Source of the DNA: Kosakonia sp. BYX6
GTDB taxonomy: Bacteria; Pseudomonadota; Gammaproteobacteria; Enterobacterales; Enterobacteriaceae
NCBI RefSeq assembly: GCF_038449125.1
Contig: NZ_CP151800.1
Span: forward strand, 34,406 to 98,405
Length of the DNA: 64,000 bases
Direction: 5' to 3'
A program made the translations under genes and the position numbers. Numbering within the stretch: the first letter of the stretch is position 1; every line of letters begins with the position of its first letter. Below the pieces are notes generated by a model, which was not told the DNA's origin, made no database searches, and was given only the letters and a program-made list of their open reading frames with translations. Below, one piece after another: positions 1 to 8,728 of this stretch.

Positions 1-370
1 GATCGGTCTGCCCCCAGGCCATATAGTTACCGAGCGAGCTTTTGCCGGACTTCACCTTGCCGAACACAAACACCAATAGTGAATCTTCAAAACCCTGGCG
101 GAAAGCCAGCCCTTTATCGCGATGCTGTAAACGTTCGCGCCAGCGCTGATCCTGCTGCTGAAGGCTGTGGATGAAATGTTTGATTTGCTCGCTGAGCGGG
201 TTATTGGCTGGCAATGTGTTCATGGCCTGGTGAAGATGGCTCGCCATCTGCGCCTGGAACACCTGGTAAGCGCGCTGGAACTGGTCGTCCATGGTTTGCG
301 CCTCGGCAAGCGCAGAGGCAAACCGCCCTTCGAGCGCCTGAAACGAGGCCAACAACGTTTCACGTAACAT
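1..370 (-). CDS. Dynamin-like GTPase, N-terminal part (runs off window)
   Basis: The reading frame starts at 370 and is still open at base 1, so only the first 123 residues are visible. After about 90 helical, Gln-rich residues a P-loop appears, GKVKSGKSS, preceded by hydrophobic beta-strand residues (LLVFVFGK). A long helical lead-in before the G1 motif is usual in bacterial dynamin-family GTPases. The ATG lies 2 bases after the stop of the upstream gene (373-912), and the ribosome site AGGGAGAG lies inside that gene's end, so translation is probably coupled. It is the last visible gene of a minus-strand operon with a second GTPase. A role in membrane remodelling or toxin and vesicle handling, as for LeoA-type proteins, is inference only. 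Confidence 0.75.
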   Translation of the reverse strand, partial: MLRETLLASFQALEGRFASALAEAQTMDDQFQRAYQVFQAQMASHLHQAMNTLPANNPLSEQIKHFIHSLQQQDQRWRERLQHRDKGLAFRQGFEDSLLVFVFGKVKSGKSSLGNYMAWGQTD

Positions 371-372
371 GC

Positions 373-912
373 TTACTCTCCCTGTAATTGCGCGCGTAAT
401 TTTTCCAGCCTACGCAGGTACGATCGCATCTCTTTTAGGGTGTCGTCGCAGTCGGTAATCAACTCGTCGGCATCGTAAATTTCGGGGCAGGGAATCAGTT
501 GAGCGTCATAAAACCCTTCAAAATCCGTGAGACTTTTGCGGGTCTTGCTGTCAAGCAGGCCCAGCGCGTAGTCGATAACAAACGGCACGCTCACTTCGCG
601 TTTTAAAATCTCGCCGTCATTACTCAACACCGCCGCGAAAGGTTTCGCGGAGCGGTAATGCACTTCAATCCACTCTTGCAGCGCCACCGCGAACTCTTCA
701 GCCGAGGCCTGGCCTTGCTCGCGAAACGCGGACTGAACGGCAAGGCGCTGTTCGCTTTTGTTACGCGCCGCGCGCGCTTGTTCGGCCCTTTCCCGACGAC
801 GCCGTTCTTCATCATCGCCATTGCCATTGGCGCTGTTGTCGTCATCGCTTGATGATGCCAGCAGCGCGCCCAAACCCAGTAATGCGCCGCCAATCAACCA
901 GGGTAATGCCAT
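373..912 (-). CDS. Membrane-anchored coiled-coil protein between two GTPases
   Basis: A protein of 179 residues. Residues 1-20 form a hydrophobic segment rich in Gly, Ala and Leu that could anchor the protein or be a signal anchor. An Asp/Asn/Gly-rich linker and a strongly charged Glu/Arg helix (about 35-60) follow. The rest is mixed helical sequence ending in a short coiled coil of Leu and Arg residues. I do not recognise the family. It lies 11 bases after the GTPase at 924-1769 and 2 bases before the partial GTPase, so it is probably a scaffold or regulator for the GTPase pair. No enzymatic motif was seen. Confidence 0.7.
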   Translation of the reverse strand: MALPWLIGGALLGLGALLASSSDDDNSANGNGDDEERRRRERAEQARAARNKSEQRLAVQSAFREQGQASAEEFAVALQEWIEVHYRSAKPFAAVLSNDGEILKREVSVPFVIDYALGLLDSKTRKSLTDFEGFYDAQLIPCPEIYDADELITDCDDTLKEMRSYLRRLEKLRAQLQGE

Positions 913-923
913 TTTCCCGCTCC

Positions 924-1769
924 TTAACGAATGTTGCGCAGTGCTGCGGCGTGGGAATCCATCCTCTGACGAAACGCTTTAACGGCAAGGTTGAATGCCG
1001 CAAAACCGTCAATCAGTTGTGCTTTGGTGTCCGATTTGATCTGCGCCACCTCGGCTTCGGCACGCTTCATCCCGGCAATGAGTTCATTCACCGCCACCAA
1101 TTGACGCTCGCGCTGCACCGCCGAAACGCCCGCAAACCGCTGCAAATAGTGCTCAAGTTCCTGAATGTGGCTGGCGCGCACCAGGCCTTGTTTATTTTGT
1201 GTCATGCCGGTTTTAAAACGGGTACCGGATAAGGTGAAACAACGGGGAGAGAAATTCAGGTCGCTGCGGCACTGCTCAAGAATGCGTTTTTCAATGGCGT
1301 CGATTTTTTCCGCGCTTTCCGCATCCGATTTACTGAGGATAAGAATAATGTTCTGGTCGGCGTAGCTGCCGAAAGAGGCCGCCAGCTCACGCAGAAAATC
1401 GACCTCGATCTTCTCCAGTTCGCCCGGCGGTTGGTGGACAAAAAGAATCACGTCCGCGCGCTTAGCGCCTTGCTGTGCTTGCTGATTATCCGCATCGTTG
1501 GCATCCAAACCCGGCGTGTCGAGAAAGACAAAATCGTCGCTGGTATACGCCTGCAATTGCGCCGTTTCACGGATATCGTTAGTGCGAAAACGCTCGGTTT
1601 CAAAGTGCCCGGTAAGCATATTCAGCAGGTAGCTTTTGCCTGCGTTCATCAAGCCCCAGGCGGCGATAACGGGTTTCGAGTCGGTGAGTTTCTCTTCCAG
1701 CAAGGCATCCGCCTGGCTGAACAATTGCTGATGTGAAGCCTTAATCGAATCATCCATAAGTTTAAGCAC
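924..1769 (-). CDS. Dynamin-family GTPase
   Basis: A protein of 281 residues with a clear G domain: G1 P-loop GLMNAGKS at about residues 39-46, G3 DTPG at about 84-87 and G4 SKSD at about 146-149. A helical, charged C-terminal stalk of about 80 residues follows, without an obvious membrane segment. The GLMNAGKS form is typical of the bacterial dynamin-like group. It is the first gene of a three-gene minus-strand operon that ends in another GTPase at the window edge. Paired bacterial dynamins often work as hetero-oligomers on membranes; that reading is inferred from the layout. It is divergent from ivbL-ilvBN. Confidence 0.8.
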   Translation of the reverse strand: MLKLMDDSIKASHQQLFSQADALLEEKLTDSKPVIAAWGLMNAGKSYLLNMLTGHFETERFRTNDIRETAQLQAYTSDDFVFLDTPGLDANDADNQQAQQGAKRADVILFVHQPPGELEKIEVDFLRELAASFGSYADQNIILILSKSDAESAEKIDAIEKRILEQCRSDLNFSPRCFTLSGTRFKTGMTQNKQGLVRASHIQELEHYLQRFAGVSAVQRERQLVAVNELIAGMKRAEAEVAQIKSDTKAQLIDGFAAFNLAVKAFRQRMDSHAAALRNIR

Positions 1770-1925
1770 GCTTCTGAAGGTTATGTCGTTGATTGTCGCG
1801 CGAGCGATGACAGGTTATGTCAGTCCGCTGAATATAAAGTGGATGTTATTAGCTTCGGCAATTCACGGAAAATATTTAAGGGAAATTTCAGGTTGTTAGC
1901 GGGCAAGCGTGCATTGCAGAGCAAG

Positions 1926-1941
1926 TGTGATCGATTGCACA
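1926..1941. promoter_or_regulatory. Candidate CRP site upstream of ilvBN
   Basis: The sequence TGTGATCGATTGCACA matches the CRP consensus TGTGA-N6-TCACA at 9 of 10 positions. It lies about 100 bases before ivbL, at a distance suited to class I activation. The E. coli ilvBN operon is known to be CRP-activated, which supports the call. Confidence 0.6.
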
Positions 1942-1967
1942 GTTTCCTGCCGGTACGTAAAAAGCGG

Positions 1968-1999
1968 TTGTCGGGCAATGATTCCTGTGGTTGTATAAA
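1968..1999 (+). promoter_or_regulatory. Candidate ilvB promoter
   Basis: A possible -35 TTGTCG (1968-1973) lies ahead of the AT-rich TGTATAAAT (1992-2000). Spacing is 18 bases to TGTATA or 20 to TATAAA, so neither pairing is ideal. It lies downstream of the CRP site and ahead of the leader peptide, where the promoter should be. Confidence 0.4.
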
Positions 2000-2029
2000 T
2001 CTCGTTAATGACATGACAACAGGTCCCTA

Positions 2030-2128
2030 ATGAACGCTGCCATCAAACCGATGAACCTACTAAAAACCGCGCCTAACGCCGCGGTGGTCGTCGTGCGTGT
2101 GGTGGTGGTCGTCGGCAATGCGCCGTAG
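2030..2128 (+). CDS. ivbL: ilvBN operon leader peptide
   Basis: A peptide of 32 residues ending in a run of Val (AVVVVRVVVVVGNAP), almost the same as the E. coli IvbL C-terminus, plus two Leu codons. Ribosomes that stall at the Val/Leu codons when these charged tRNAs are scarce prevent formation of the terminator downstream. The N-terminal third differs from E. coli but the regulatory Val block is kept. It is followed 24 bases later by the attenuator. Confidence 0.93.
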   Translation: MNAAIKPMNLLKTAPNAAVVVVRVVVVVGNAP

Positions 2129-2151
2129 GGTCCGGAACAACACACGATTCC

Positions 2152-2190
2152 AAAACCCCGCCGGCGCAACCGGGCGGGGTTTTTCGTTTT
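2152..2190 (+). terminator. ilvBN transcription attenuator
   Basis: A GC-rich hairpin with CCCCGCC pairing to GGCGGGG around a ten-base loop is flanked by A and T runs and followed by TTTTTCGTTTT. It lies between ivbL and ilvB and is the Rho-independent attenuator of the operon. The outer AAAA/TTTT pairs extend the stem. Confidence 0.9.
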
Positions 2191-2232
2191 AGCCCCCCTG
2201 GAAAGCCGGCTCAGAACAAGAAGGACTGGAGC

Positions 2233-3921
2233 ATGGCAAGTTTGGGCAGCACATCGCAATCCACGCGCTACACAGGCGCGCAGCTGATTGTTCATTTACT
2301 GGAGCGACAGGGCATCACCACCGTAACGGGTATTCCGGGCGGTACTGTCCTTCCGTTATACGACGCGCTGAGCCAAAGTACGCAGATTCGTCATGTGCTG
2401 GCGCGCCACGAGCAGGGCGCAGGGTTTATCGCCCAGGGCATGGCACGCACCCAGGGCAAACCGGCGGTGTGTCTGGCCTGTAGCGGGCCGGGCGCGACCA
2501 ACCTGGTGACCGCCATTGCCGACGCGCGCCTCGACTCCATTCCGCTGGTGTGCATTACCGGCCAGGTGCCCGCTTCGATGATTGGCACCGACGCGTTCCA
2601 GGAAGTGGACACGTACGGCATCTCTATCCCCATCACCAAACATAACTATCTGGTGCGCGATATCGCCGAACTGCCGCAGGTCATTTGCGATGCGTTTCGC
2701 ATTGCGCAGTCTGGTCGCCCAGGCCCGGTGTGGATAGATATTCCTAAAGATGTGCAAACCGCAGAAATCACCCTGAGCGAGTTGCCGGAACCCGGTTACC
2801 AAGCCCCGACACCGGCGTGGAATGCCCAGTCCGTTCGCGAAGCCGCCGAGATGATCAACGCCGCCCAGCGCCCGGTGCTTTACCTGGGCGGCGGCGTGAT
2901 TAATGCGCCGCAGCAAATTCGCCGGCTTGCGGAAAAAGCCAGCCTGCCGACCACTATGACGCTGATGGCGCTCGGCATGTTGCCCAAAAATCACCCGCTT
3001 TCGCTCGGTATGCTGGGGATGCACGGCGCGCGCAGCACCAACTTTATTTTGCAGGAAGCGGATTTGCTGGTTGTGTTAGGCGCGCGTTTTGATGACCGGG
3101 CGATTGGCAAAACCGAGCAGTTCTGCCCGAACGCCAAAATTATCCATGTCGATATCGACCGCGCGGAACTCGGCAAAGTGAAACAGGCGCACATCGCGAT
3201 TCAGGGCGATGTCGCCGAAGTGCTCGACGCGCTGATCCCGCAAATTGAAGCCAGTTCCCGCCACGCCTGGCGCAACACGGTAGAACAGTTGCAGGCGGAG
3301 TTTCCGTCCAGCATCCCGAAAAGCGGCGATCCGTTAAGCCATTACGGTTTGATTAACGCGGTGGCGGCCTGCGTGGATGATGACGCGATTATCGCCACCG
3401 ACGTGGGTCAGCATCAGATGTGGACGGCGCAAGCCTACCCGCTGAACCGCCCGCGCCAGTGGCTGACGTCCGGCGGATTAGGCACCATGGGTTTTGGTCT
3501 GCCTGCGGCGATTGGCGCGGCGCTGGCGAACCCGGAGCGCAAGGTTATCTGCTTCTCCGGTGATGGCAGCCTGATGATGAATATTCAGGAGATGGCGACC
3601 GCCGCGGAAAACAATCTGGATGTGAAAATCATTCTGATGAACAACGAAGCGCTGGGGCTGGTGCATCAACAGCAAAGCCTGTTTTACAAATCCGGCGTGT
3701 TTGCCGCCACCTATCCGGGCATGGTGAATTTTGTGCAGATTGCCGCCGGGTTTGGTCTGGACACCTGCGATTTAAACGCAGCGGCCGATCCGCATGCCGC
3801 GCTGCAAGAGGTCATCTCCCGACCAGGCCCTGCGCTGGTGCATGTGCGTATCGATCCACAACAAAAAGTTTACCCGATGGTGCCGCCGGGCGCGGCGAAT
3901 ACAGAAATGGTGGGGGAATAA
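2233..3921 (+). CDS. ilvB: Acetolactate synthase I, large subunit
   Basis: A protein of 562 residues, the usual length of IlvB. It condenses two pyruvates to 2-acetolactate, or pyruvate with 2-oxobutyrate, the first common step of branched-chain amino-acid synthesis, using ThDP, Mg and FAD. The catalytic Glu that activates ThDP lies in HEQGAGF (Glu about 60). The ThDP/Mg motif starts with GDGSLMMN at about residue 443 and ends with an Asn pair about 25 residues later. The start is chosen by the ribosome site AAGGACTGGAG. IlvN begins 3 bases after the stop, so the subunits are translated together. Expression is set by the ivbL attenuator and probably by CRP. Confidence 0.97.
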   Translation: MASLGSTSQSTRYTGAQLIVHLLERQGITTVTGIPGGTVLPLYDALSQSTQIRHVLARHEQGAGFIAQGMARTQGKPAVCLACSGPGATNLVTAIADARLDSIPLVCITGQVPASMIGTDAFQEVDTYGISIPITKHNYLVRDIAELPQVICDAFRIAQSGRPGPVWIDIPKDVQTAEITLSELPEPGYQAPTPAWNAQSVREAAEMINAAQRPVLYLGGGVINAPQQIRRLAEKASLPTTMTLMALGMLPKNHPLSLGMLGMHGARSTNFILQEADLLVVLGARFDDRAIGKTEQFCPNAKIIHVDIDRAELGKVKQAHIAIQGDVAEVLDALIPQIEASSRHAWRNTVEQLQAEFPSSIPKSGDPLSHYGLINAVAACVDDDAIIATDVGQHQMWTAQAYPLNRPRQWLTSGGLGTMGFGLPAAIGAALANPERKVICFSGDGSLMMNIQEMATAAENNLDVKIILMNNEALGLVHQQQSLFYKSGVFAATYPGMVNFVQIAAGFGLDTCDLNAAADPHAALQEVISRPGPALVHVRIDPQQKVYPMVPPGAANTEMVGE

Positions 3922-3924
3922 GCC

Positions 3925-4209
3925 ATGCAAGCAACTGAAAACGTCATTCTCGAGCTCACCGTGCGCAACCATCCGGGCGTGATGACCCACGTGTGCGGGC
4001 TTTTTGCCCGCCGGGCGTTCAACGTGGAAGGCATTCTTTGTCTACCGCTACAAAACGGCGAGCAGAGCCGCATTTGGCTACAGGTGGCCAACGATCAACG
4101 GCTGGAACAGATGATAAGCCAGATCGACAAGCTGGAAGATGTGGTGCAAATCATCCGTCACCAGACCGATCCGGGCGTGTTTAACAAACTTGGGTTGTTC
4201 TTTGAATAA
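3925..4209 (+). CDS. ilvN: Acetolactate synthase I, regulatory subunit
   Basis: A protein of 94 residues with one ACT domain that binds valine and confers feedback inhibition on IlvB. The segment from [24 protein letters not shown] through NVEGILCLP is essentially the E. coli IlvN sequence. Two residues near the N-terminus are missing compared with E. coli (96 aa). In E. coli uhpA follows this gene; here a convergent LysR gene follows after 3 bases and the uhp genes are absent from the window. Confidence 0.96.
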   Translation: MQATENVILELTVRNHPGVMTHVCGLFARRAFNVEGILCLPLQNGEQSRIWLQVANDQRLEQMISQIDKLEDVVQIIRHQTDPGVFNKLGLFFE

Positions 4210-4212
4210 CCG

Positions 4213-5127
4213 TTAAAGCGGTGCGTCGGCCTGGCTGGTTTCATACAGCAGCGCGCGCAGCCACTGCTGCGCTGGATCGCGGTGCGCGCGTTCATGCCAG
4301 GCCAGCGTTTTGGTAAAACCCGGTATCGGCAACGGCGCGTCGCGCAGGCACATGCCCGGCGTCAAACGCGCAAGGCGCTGCGGCACCACCGCAATCATAT
4401 CGCTCACTGCTAATATCTCCGGCAGGATCAAGAAGTTACTGACCGACACGCCAACCCGCCGCGTTTTGCCGAGCGCGGCGAGCGCGTTATCCGCCACGCC
4501 GCGAAAACGCTCGCCATCCCAGGAGACCAGCGCATGTTCCAGCGCACAAAAGCGCTCCAGGGTCAGCGTCTTTTTGGCGGCGTCCGGGTGATCGGCGCGC
4601 ATCATGCAAACGAAGCGCTCCTCAAACAGCGCCCGGCTGTGCAAGTCGGCGGGCGTGCTGTATGGCGTCATCAGCGCTGCATCAATGTCGCCGCGCTCAA
4701 GCTGGCTCAGCAAGCGCTTGGGTTCCACCGGTTCAACGCGGATGCGAATGCCCGGCGCACGCTGTTTTAGCCGGGCGATAAACGGCACGATCACCACTTT
4801 GAGCGCGTAATCGGTGGCGGACAGCGTCCAGGTGAGCGACGCGGTTTGCGGGTCAAAGGCGGTGGGTTTTAGCAGCAGATCGATATCGGCGAGAATGCGC
4901 TTTACCGGCGCGGCCAATTCCTGCGCGCGTGCCGTGGGGATCATGCCGTGCGGCGCGCGGACAAACAGCGGGTCGGCAAAATAATCGCGCAGGCGTGTCA
5001 GCATGCCGCTCACCGCCGGTTGCGTCAGGGAAAGACGCGCGGCGGCGCGGGTAACATTGCGTTCATCAAGCAGCGCATCAAGGGTTTTCAACAAGTTGAG
5101 ATCGAGGTTTCTGATATCGTTATTCAT
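4213..5127 (-). CDS. LysR-family transcriptional regulator
   Basis: A protein of 304 residues. The N-terminal winged helix-turn-helix (residues about 8-67) has the typical LNLLKTLDALLDERNVTRAA start and the recognition segment LTQPAVSGMLTRLR. A periplasmic-binding-protein-like effector domain follows. The pattern of Leu-Asp-Leu-Asn-Leu at the start resembles the NodD/LinR-like branch. It converges with ilvN and is divergent from yicN with a 104-base gap, so it may act there, but no target is evident. Effector unknown. Confidence 0.85.
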   Translation of the reverse strand: MNNDIRNLDLNLLKTLDALLDERNVTRAAARLSLTQPAVSGMLTRLRDYFADPLFVRAPHGMIPTARAQELAAPVKRILADIDLLLKPTAFDPQTASLTWTLSATDYALKVVIVPFIARLKQRAPGIRIRVEPVEPKRLLSQLERGDIDAALMTPYSTPADLHSRALFEERFVCMMRADHPDAAKKTLTLERFCALEHALVSWDGERFRGVADNALAALGKTRRVGVSVSNFLILPEILAVSDMIAVVPQRLARLTPGMCLRDAPLPIPGFTKTLAWHERAHRDPAQQWLRALLYETSQADAPL

Positions 5128-5231
5128 GATAGTGACCAGCCAGGGCGATAAAAAAGATTATCGCACTTACCGCTGTTCGTCGCGGGGGATTTCCCCGTAT
5201 GATGAGCCTCTTTTGCGCACCGGGAGTCGGT

Positions 5232-5684
5232 ATGATTTGGTTGATGTTGGCAACGCTGGTGGTGGTTTTTGTGATTGGTTTCAGGGTATTAACGTCCGAT
5301 TCCCGCCGCGCGATCCGCCGTCTCACCGACCGACTCAACATTCAGCCCGTGCCGGTGGAATCGATGATCGATCAGATGGGTAAAACCGCCGGCGGCGAGT
5401 TTCTAAACTACCTTGTGCGCCCGGATGAAGCGCACCTGCAGAACGCCGCGCAAGTGTTGTTGATCTGGCAAGTGTCGATTGTCGATAGCAGCGAGCAGAA
5501 CCTGCTGTACTGGCACCGTTTATTGCAAAAAGCGCGGCTGGCGGCGCCGATTACCGATGCGCAAGTGCGCCTGGCGCTCGGTTTTCTGCGTGAACTGGAA
5601 CCGGATAAAGCCGATCTGAGTAACTTCCAGATGCGCTATAACGCCTTGTTTATGCCCGAAGAAGGCGTGCACTGGCTGCACTGA
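5232..5684 (+). CDS. yicN: DUF1198 inner-membrane protein YicN
   Basis: A protein of 150 residues that follows E. coli YicN nearly throughout: an N-terminal membrane helix (MIWLMLATLVVVFVIGFRVL), then RLTDRLN, VESMIDQMGK, LQNAAQVLLIWQ and a C-terminal GVHWLH. The internal ATG at 5232 is chosen over the upstream ATG at 5199 because it matches the E. coli start and follows a CGGGAG ribosome site. Function is unknown; it is probably anchored in the inner membrane with a cytoplasmic helical domain. Confidence 0.9.
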   Translation: MIWLMLATLVVVFVIGFRVLTSDSRRAIRRLTDRLNIQPVPVESMIDQMGKTAGGEFLNYLVRPDEAHLQNAAQVLLIWQVSIVDSSEQNLLYWHRLLQKARLAAPITDAQVRLALGFLRELEPDKADLSNFQMRYNALFMPEEGVHWLH

Positions 5685-5780
5685 TATCACACTTCGTGAT
5701 AGCGATGATAAAAGATAACCATTAGATTTATATCTCTGCGCTTTGCATAGTGGCCTCGTTAAACACTCACGAGGTACACC

Positions 5781-6314
5781 ATGACTCAATCTCTGACCCA
5801 CAGCGCCATTATCTGGCCGCTCGATTATCTGCCTGGCACCACCGATAACTTTGCCTCTAACGAAATCATTGTTGCCGGCCTGACGGCGCAAGAAATCTGG
5901 GCGCAACTGAACGACACCACGCTGTGGCCGACCTATTACAGCAACGCGCAGGAGATTCGTTTTCACGATGCCAGCGGCCCGTTGTTAAGCGCCAATGCCC
6001 GTTTTCGCTTTACCACGTTCGGTTTCCCGGTCGAGGCGCAGGTGTGTGAATATGTACCGCCAGTCGACGGCCAGGCCGCGCGTATCGCGTGGTACGGCTG
6101 GGTGGAAGGCGATGAAAATGCGCGTCTGGATGTGATTCACGCCTGGCTGTTTGAAGATTTGCCTGGCGGGCGGGTGCGCATTCTGACCCAGGAATCGCAA
6201 ACCGGCGTACCGGCGCAGCAACTGGCAAGTGCGGTACCAAACCCGATGATTAATGCGCACCAGGAATGGATTGTCGGCCTGGCAACGGCGGCGCGTAAGG
6301 CGCGCGGCGAATAG
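5781..6314 (+). CDS. SRPBCC-domain (START-like) protein
   Basis: A protein of 177 residues. The pattern ASNEIIVAGLTAQEIWAQLNDTTLWPTYYSNAQEIRF is the usual first strand and helices of SRPBCC folds, which bind hydrophobic ligands in a helix-grip cavity. No signal peptide, so cytoplasmic. It is preceded by the ribosome site GAGG and lies alone between yicN and nepI. Ligand and role are unknown; family members range from cyclases to stress proteins. Confidence 0.7.
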   Translation: MTQSLTHSAIIWPLDYLPGTTDNFASNEIIVAGLTAQEIWAQLNDTTLWPTYYSNAQEIRFHDASGPLLSANARFRFTTFGFPVEAQVCEYVPPVDGQAARIAWYGWVEGDENARLDVIHAWLFEDLPGGRVRILTQESQTGVPAQQLASAVPNPMINAHQEWIVGLATAARKARGE

Positions 6315-6413
6315 GTCTGTTCCGGCTATAGAGTTGCCAAATTGTTAATTGCGTCACAGTTTATGAATGTTACACTGCGCGACTTTCACGAATAACAATT
6401 AAGCAGGTAACGA

Positions 6414-7598
6414 ATGAGTGAGCAAACTGTGGCGCAATCTCCAACGGATGCGGTCACCCGACCAAACTGGTCCGCCGTCTTCGCCGTGGCGTTTTGTGTG
6501 GCGTGCTTGATCACCGTTGAGTTCTTACCGGTAAGCCTGCTAACACCCATGGCGCTGGATCTGGGTGTTTCCGAGGGCGTTGCCGGGCAAACCGTCACCG
6601 TGACGGCGTTTGTGGCGATGTTCGCCAGCCTGTTTATTACCAACATTATTCGCGCGGCCGACCGGCGTTATGTGGTGATCGCCTTTGCGGTGCTGCTTAC
6701 CCTCTCCTGCTTGCTGGTGTCGTTTGCCAATAATTTCACCTTGCTGCTGTTAGGCCGCGCCTGTCTTGGGCTGGCGTTAGGCGGCTTTTGGGCGATGTCG
6801 GCGTCGCTGACCATGCGGCTGGTGCCGATGCGCACCATCCCGAAAGCGCTGTCGGTGATTTTTGGCGCGGTGTCGATTGCGCTGGTGATTGCCGCGCCGC
6901 TGGGCAGTTTTTTAGGCGGCATTATCGGCTGGCGAAATGTGTTTAACGGCGCGGCGCTGATGGGCGCGGCCTGTATTCTCTGGGTGTGGAAGGCGCTGCC
7001 GTCGCTGCCGGGGAAAACCGAGCACCATGAAAATATGTTCGGCCTGCTGAAACGCCCCGGCGTGGCGGCGGGCATGCTGGCGATTTTTATGGTCTTCGCC
7101 GGGCAGTTCTCGTTCTTTACCTATATTCGCCCGGTGTATATGAACCTTGCCGGTTTCAGCGTTGACGGGTTGACGCTGGTGCTGCTGAGCTTTGGTATCG
7201 CCAGTTTTGTCGGCACGTCATTTTCATCGGTGATAATGAAGCGTTCGGTGAAAATGGCACTGGCTCTCGCGCCGCTGACGCTGGCGATTAGCGCGCTGGT
7301 GCTGATTCTGTGGGGCAGTGATAAAGCGGTCGCGGCGGGCATCGCCATTGTCTGGGGGCTGGGGTTTGCGCTGGTGCCGGTCGGTTGGTCAACGTGGATC
7401 ACCCGAACCTTGGCCGATCAGGCGGAAAAAGCCGGTTCCATTCAAGTCGCCGTTATTCAGCTCGCCAATACCTGCGGCGCGGCGATTGGCGGTTTCGCCC
7501 TCGACCATTACGGCCTGTTATCGCCGTTAGTGCTTTCCGGCAGTTTGATGCTGCTGACCGCGCTGCTGGTGGCGGTAAAAGTGAAAGTGAAAGCGTAA
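6414..7598 (+). CDS. nepI: Purine ribonucleoside efflux pump NepI
   Basis: A protein of 394 residues with 12 predicted membrane helices, a major-facilitator exporter. Sequence blocks such as [31 protein letters not shown] and [20 protein letters not shown] match E. coli NepI (YicM), which exports inosine, guanosine and related purine ribonucleosides by proton antiport. It follows yicN and precedes yicL, as in E. coli. A REP element lies 22 bases after the stop. Confidence 0.93.
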   Translation: MSEQTVAQSPTDAVTRPNWSAVFAVAFCVACLITVEFLPVSLLTPMALDLGVSEGVAGQTVTVTAFVAMFASLFITNIIRAADRRYVVIAFAVLLTLSCLLVSFANNFTLLLLGRACLGLALGGFWAMSASLTMRLVPMRTIPKALSVIFGAVSIALVIAAPLGSFLGGIIGWRNVFNGAALMGAACILWVWKALPSLPGKTEHHENMFGLLKRPGVAAGMLAIFMVFAGQFSFFTYIRPVYMNLAGFSVDGLTLVLLSFGIASFVGTSFSSVIMKRSVKMALALAPLTLAISALVLILWGSDKAVAAGIAIVWGLGFALVPVGWSTWITRTLADQAEKAGSIQVAVIQLANTCGAAIGGFALDHYGLLSPLVLSGSLMLLTALLVAVKVKVKA

Positions 7599-7620
7599 AA
7601 AAATCGCGTAGCGTGAATTC

Positions 7621-7685
7621 GTAGGCCGGATAAGCGTAGCGCCATCCGGCAAATTGCCCGGTGGCGCTGCGCTTACCGGGCCTAC
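7621..7685. repeat. REP/BIME element after nepI
   Basis: Two inverted REP units, one beginning GTAGGCCGGATAAGCG and its mirror ending GCTTACCGGGCCTAC, are separated by a short spacer. They lie between the convergent genes nepI and yicL, a usual place for enterobacterial BIMEs. Confidence 0.85.
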
Positions 7686-7715
7686 AAAACCTCGGCATAT
7701 TGCGGGTTCTGACCG

Positions 7716-8618
7716 CTACGCGGCGCGCATTTTGCGGCGGGAATCGAGGGAAATCAGCATCACCGACGAAACAATCAACAGCGTGCCTAACCAATCCGGC
7801 AGCGAAAACGCCACGCCGAGCAGCACCACAGAAAGCAGGGCGCTGCTGAGCGGTTCGGCGCAACTCAAAATGCTGGCTTTCGAACCACCAATCATCTGCG
7901 CGCCTTTCAAATACAAACTAAAGGTCAGCGCTGTGCCGATCACCACCAGGTAGAAGAACGCCATCAACAGGCTGCCATCAACCACAAACTCATCCCCCTG
8001 CCCGGCGAAAAATGGCACCAGCATCAACCCGGCCAGCAACATGCTCCAGCCGACAATCGGCAAGGTGCCGTAACGGGCAATCAACGCTGAAGGATAAGTG
8101 GTATAAAACGCGGCGGAAAACGCCGACACAATACCCCACACCAGCGCTTGTGAGGAAATCGACAGTGACGTCAGGTTGCCGTGCGTCACCAGTAAAAACG
8201 TACCGATAAGCGAGGTCAAAATCGCCGCCGTTACCGGTAGCGTCGGGCGGGCTTTTCGCGCCAGCGCAAACCACGCCACGATGATCGTCGGGGATAAAAA
8301 TTGCAGCACCGTCGCGGTGGCGGCGTTGGATTTTTCAATCGTCAGCAGAAAAGTAAGCTGCACGACCATGGCGCCAAACAGCGAGAAGAATAATAGGCTG
8401 AGCGCGTCTTTGCGGTTTTTCAGGATGGCGAAGATTTTGTCGCCGTGCACAAACGACAGCGTTAACAAAATCACCCCGGTGAACAGCAGCCGCGTCATGG
8501 TTAACCACGGCGCCGAAATAGGGCTTTTGTCCATAATGTACTGGGCGCACACCCCGGAGCTGCCCCACAACACAGCTGCTGCCAGTACGTACAGCATCCC
8601 TTTTTTTGTCGAACCCAT
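7716..8618 (-). CDS. yicL: EamA-family transporter YicL
   Basis: A protein of 300 residues with ten predicted membrane helices in two EamA repeats (about 8-135 and 150-290). Segments such as [36 protein letters not shown] and [16 protein letters not shown] match E. coli YicL. Drug/metabolite superfamily carriers mostly export small metabolites or amino acids; the substrate of YicL is not established. It converges with nepI. Confidence 0.92.
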   Translation of the reverse strand: MGSTKKGMLYVLAAAVLWGSSGVCAQYIMDKSPISAPWLTMTRLLFTGVILLTLSFVHGDKIFAILKNRKDALSLLFFSLFGAMVVQLTFLLTIEKSNAATATVLQFLSPTIIVAWFALARKARPTLPVTAAILTSLIGTFLLVTHGNLTSLSISSQALVWGIVSAFSAAFYTTYPSALIARYGTLPIVGWSMLLAGLMLVPFFAGQGDEFVVDGSLLMAFFYLVVIGTALTFSLYLKGAQMIGGSKASILSCAEPLSSALLSVVLLGVAFSLPDWLGTLLIVSSVMLISLDSRRKMRAA

Positions 8619-8687
8619 TACTCACCCAACTTTGTCATGCTGATTACTTATCACCAGGGCGCGAAGCATAACACATGCACAGGGTTT

Positions 8688-8721
8688 AACCGGAGGCGGT
8701 TGAGGGTGACCGCCTCCGGTT
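8688..8721 (-). terminator. Hairpin after the porin gene
   Basis: A perfect 13-bp stem (AACCGGAGGCGGT with its complement) encloses an 8-base loop 7 bases beyond the porin stop codon. On the minus strand it is followed by TTAAACCC, so the T run is weak. It probably ends the beta-glucoside operon and protects the mRNA end. Confidence 0.65.
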
Positions 8722-8728
8722 TATTGCA

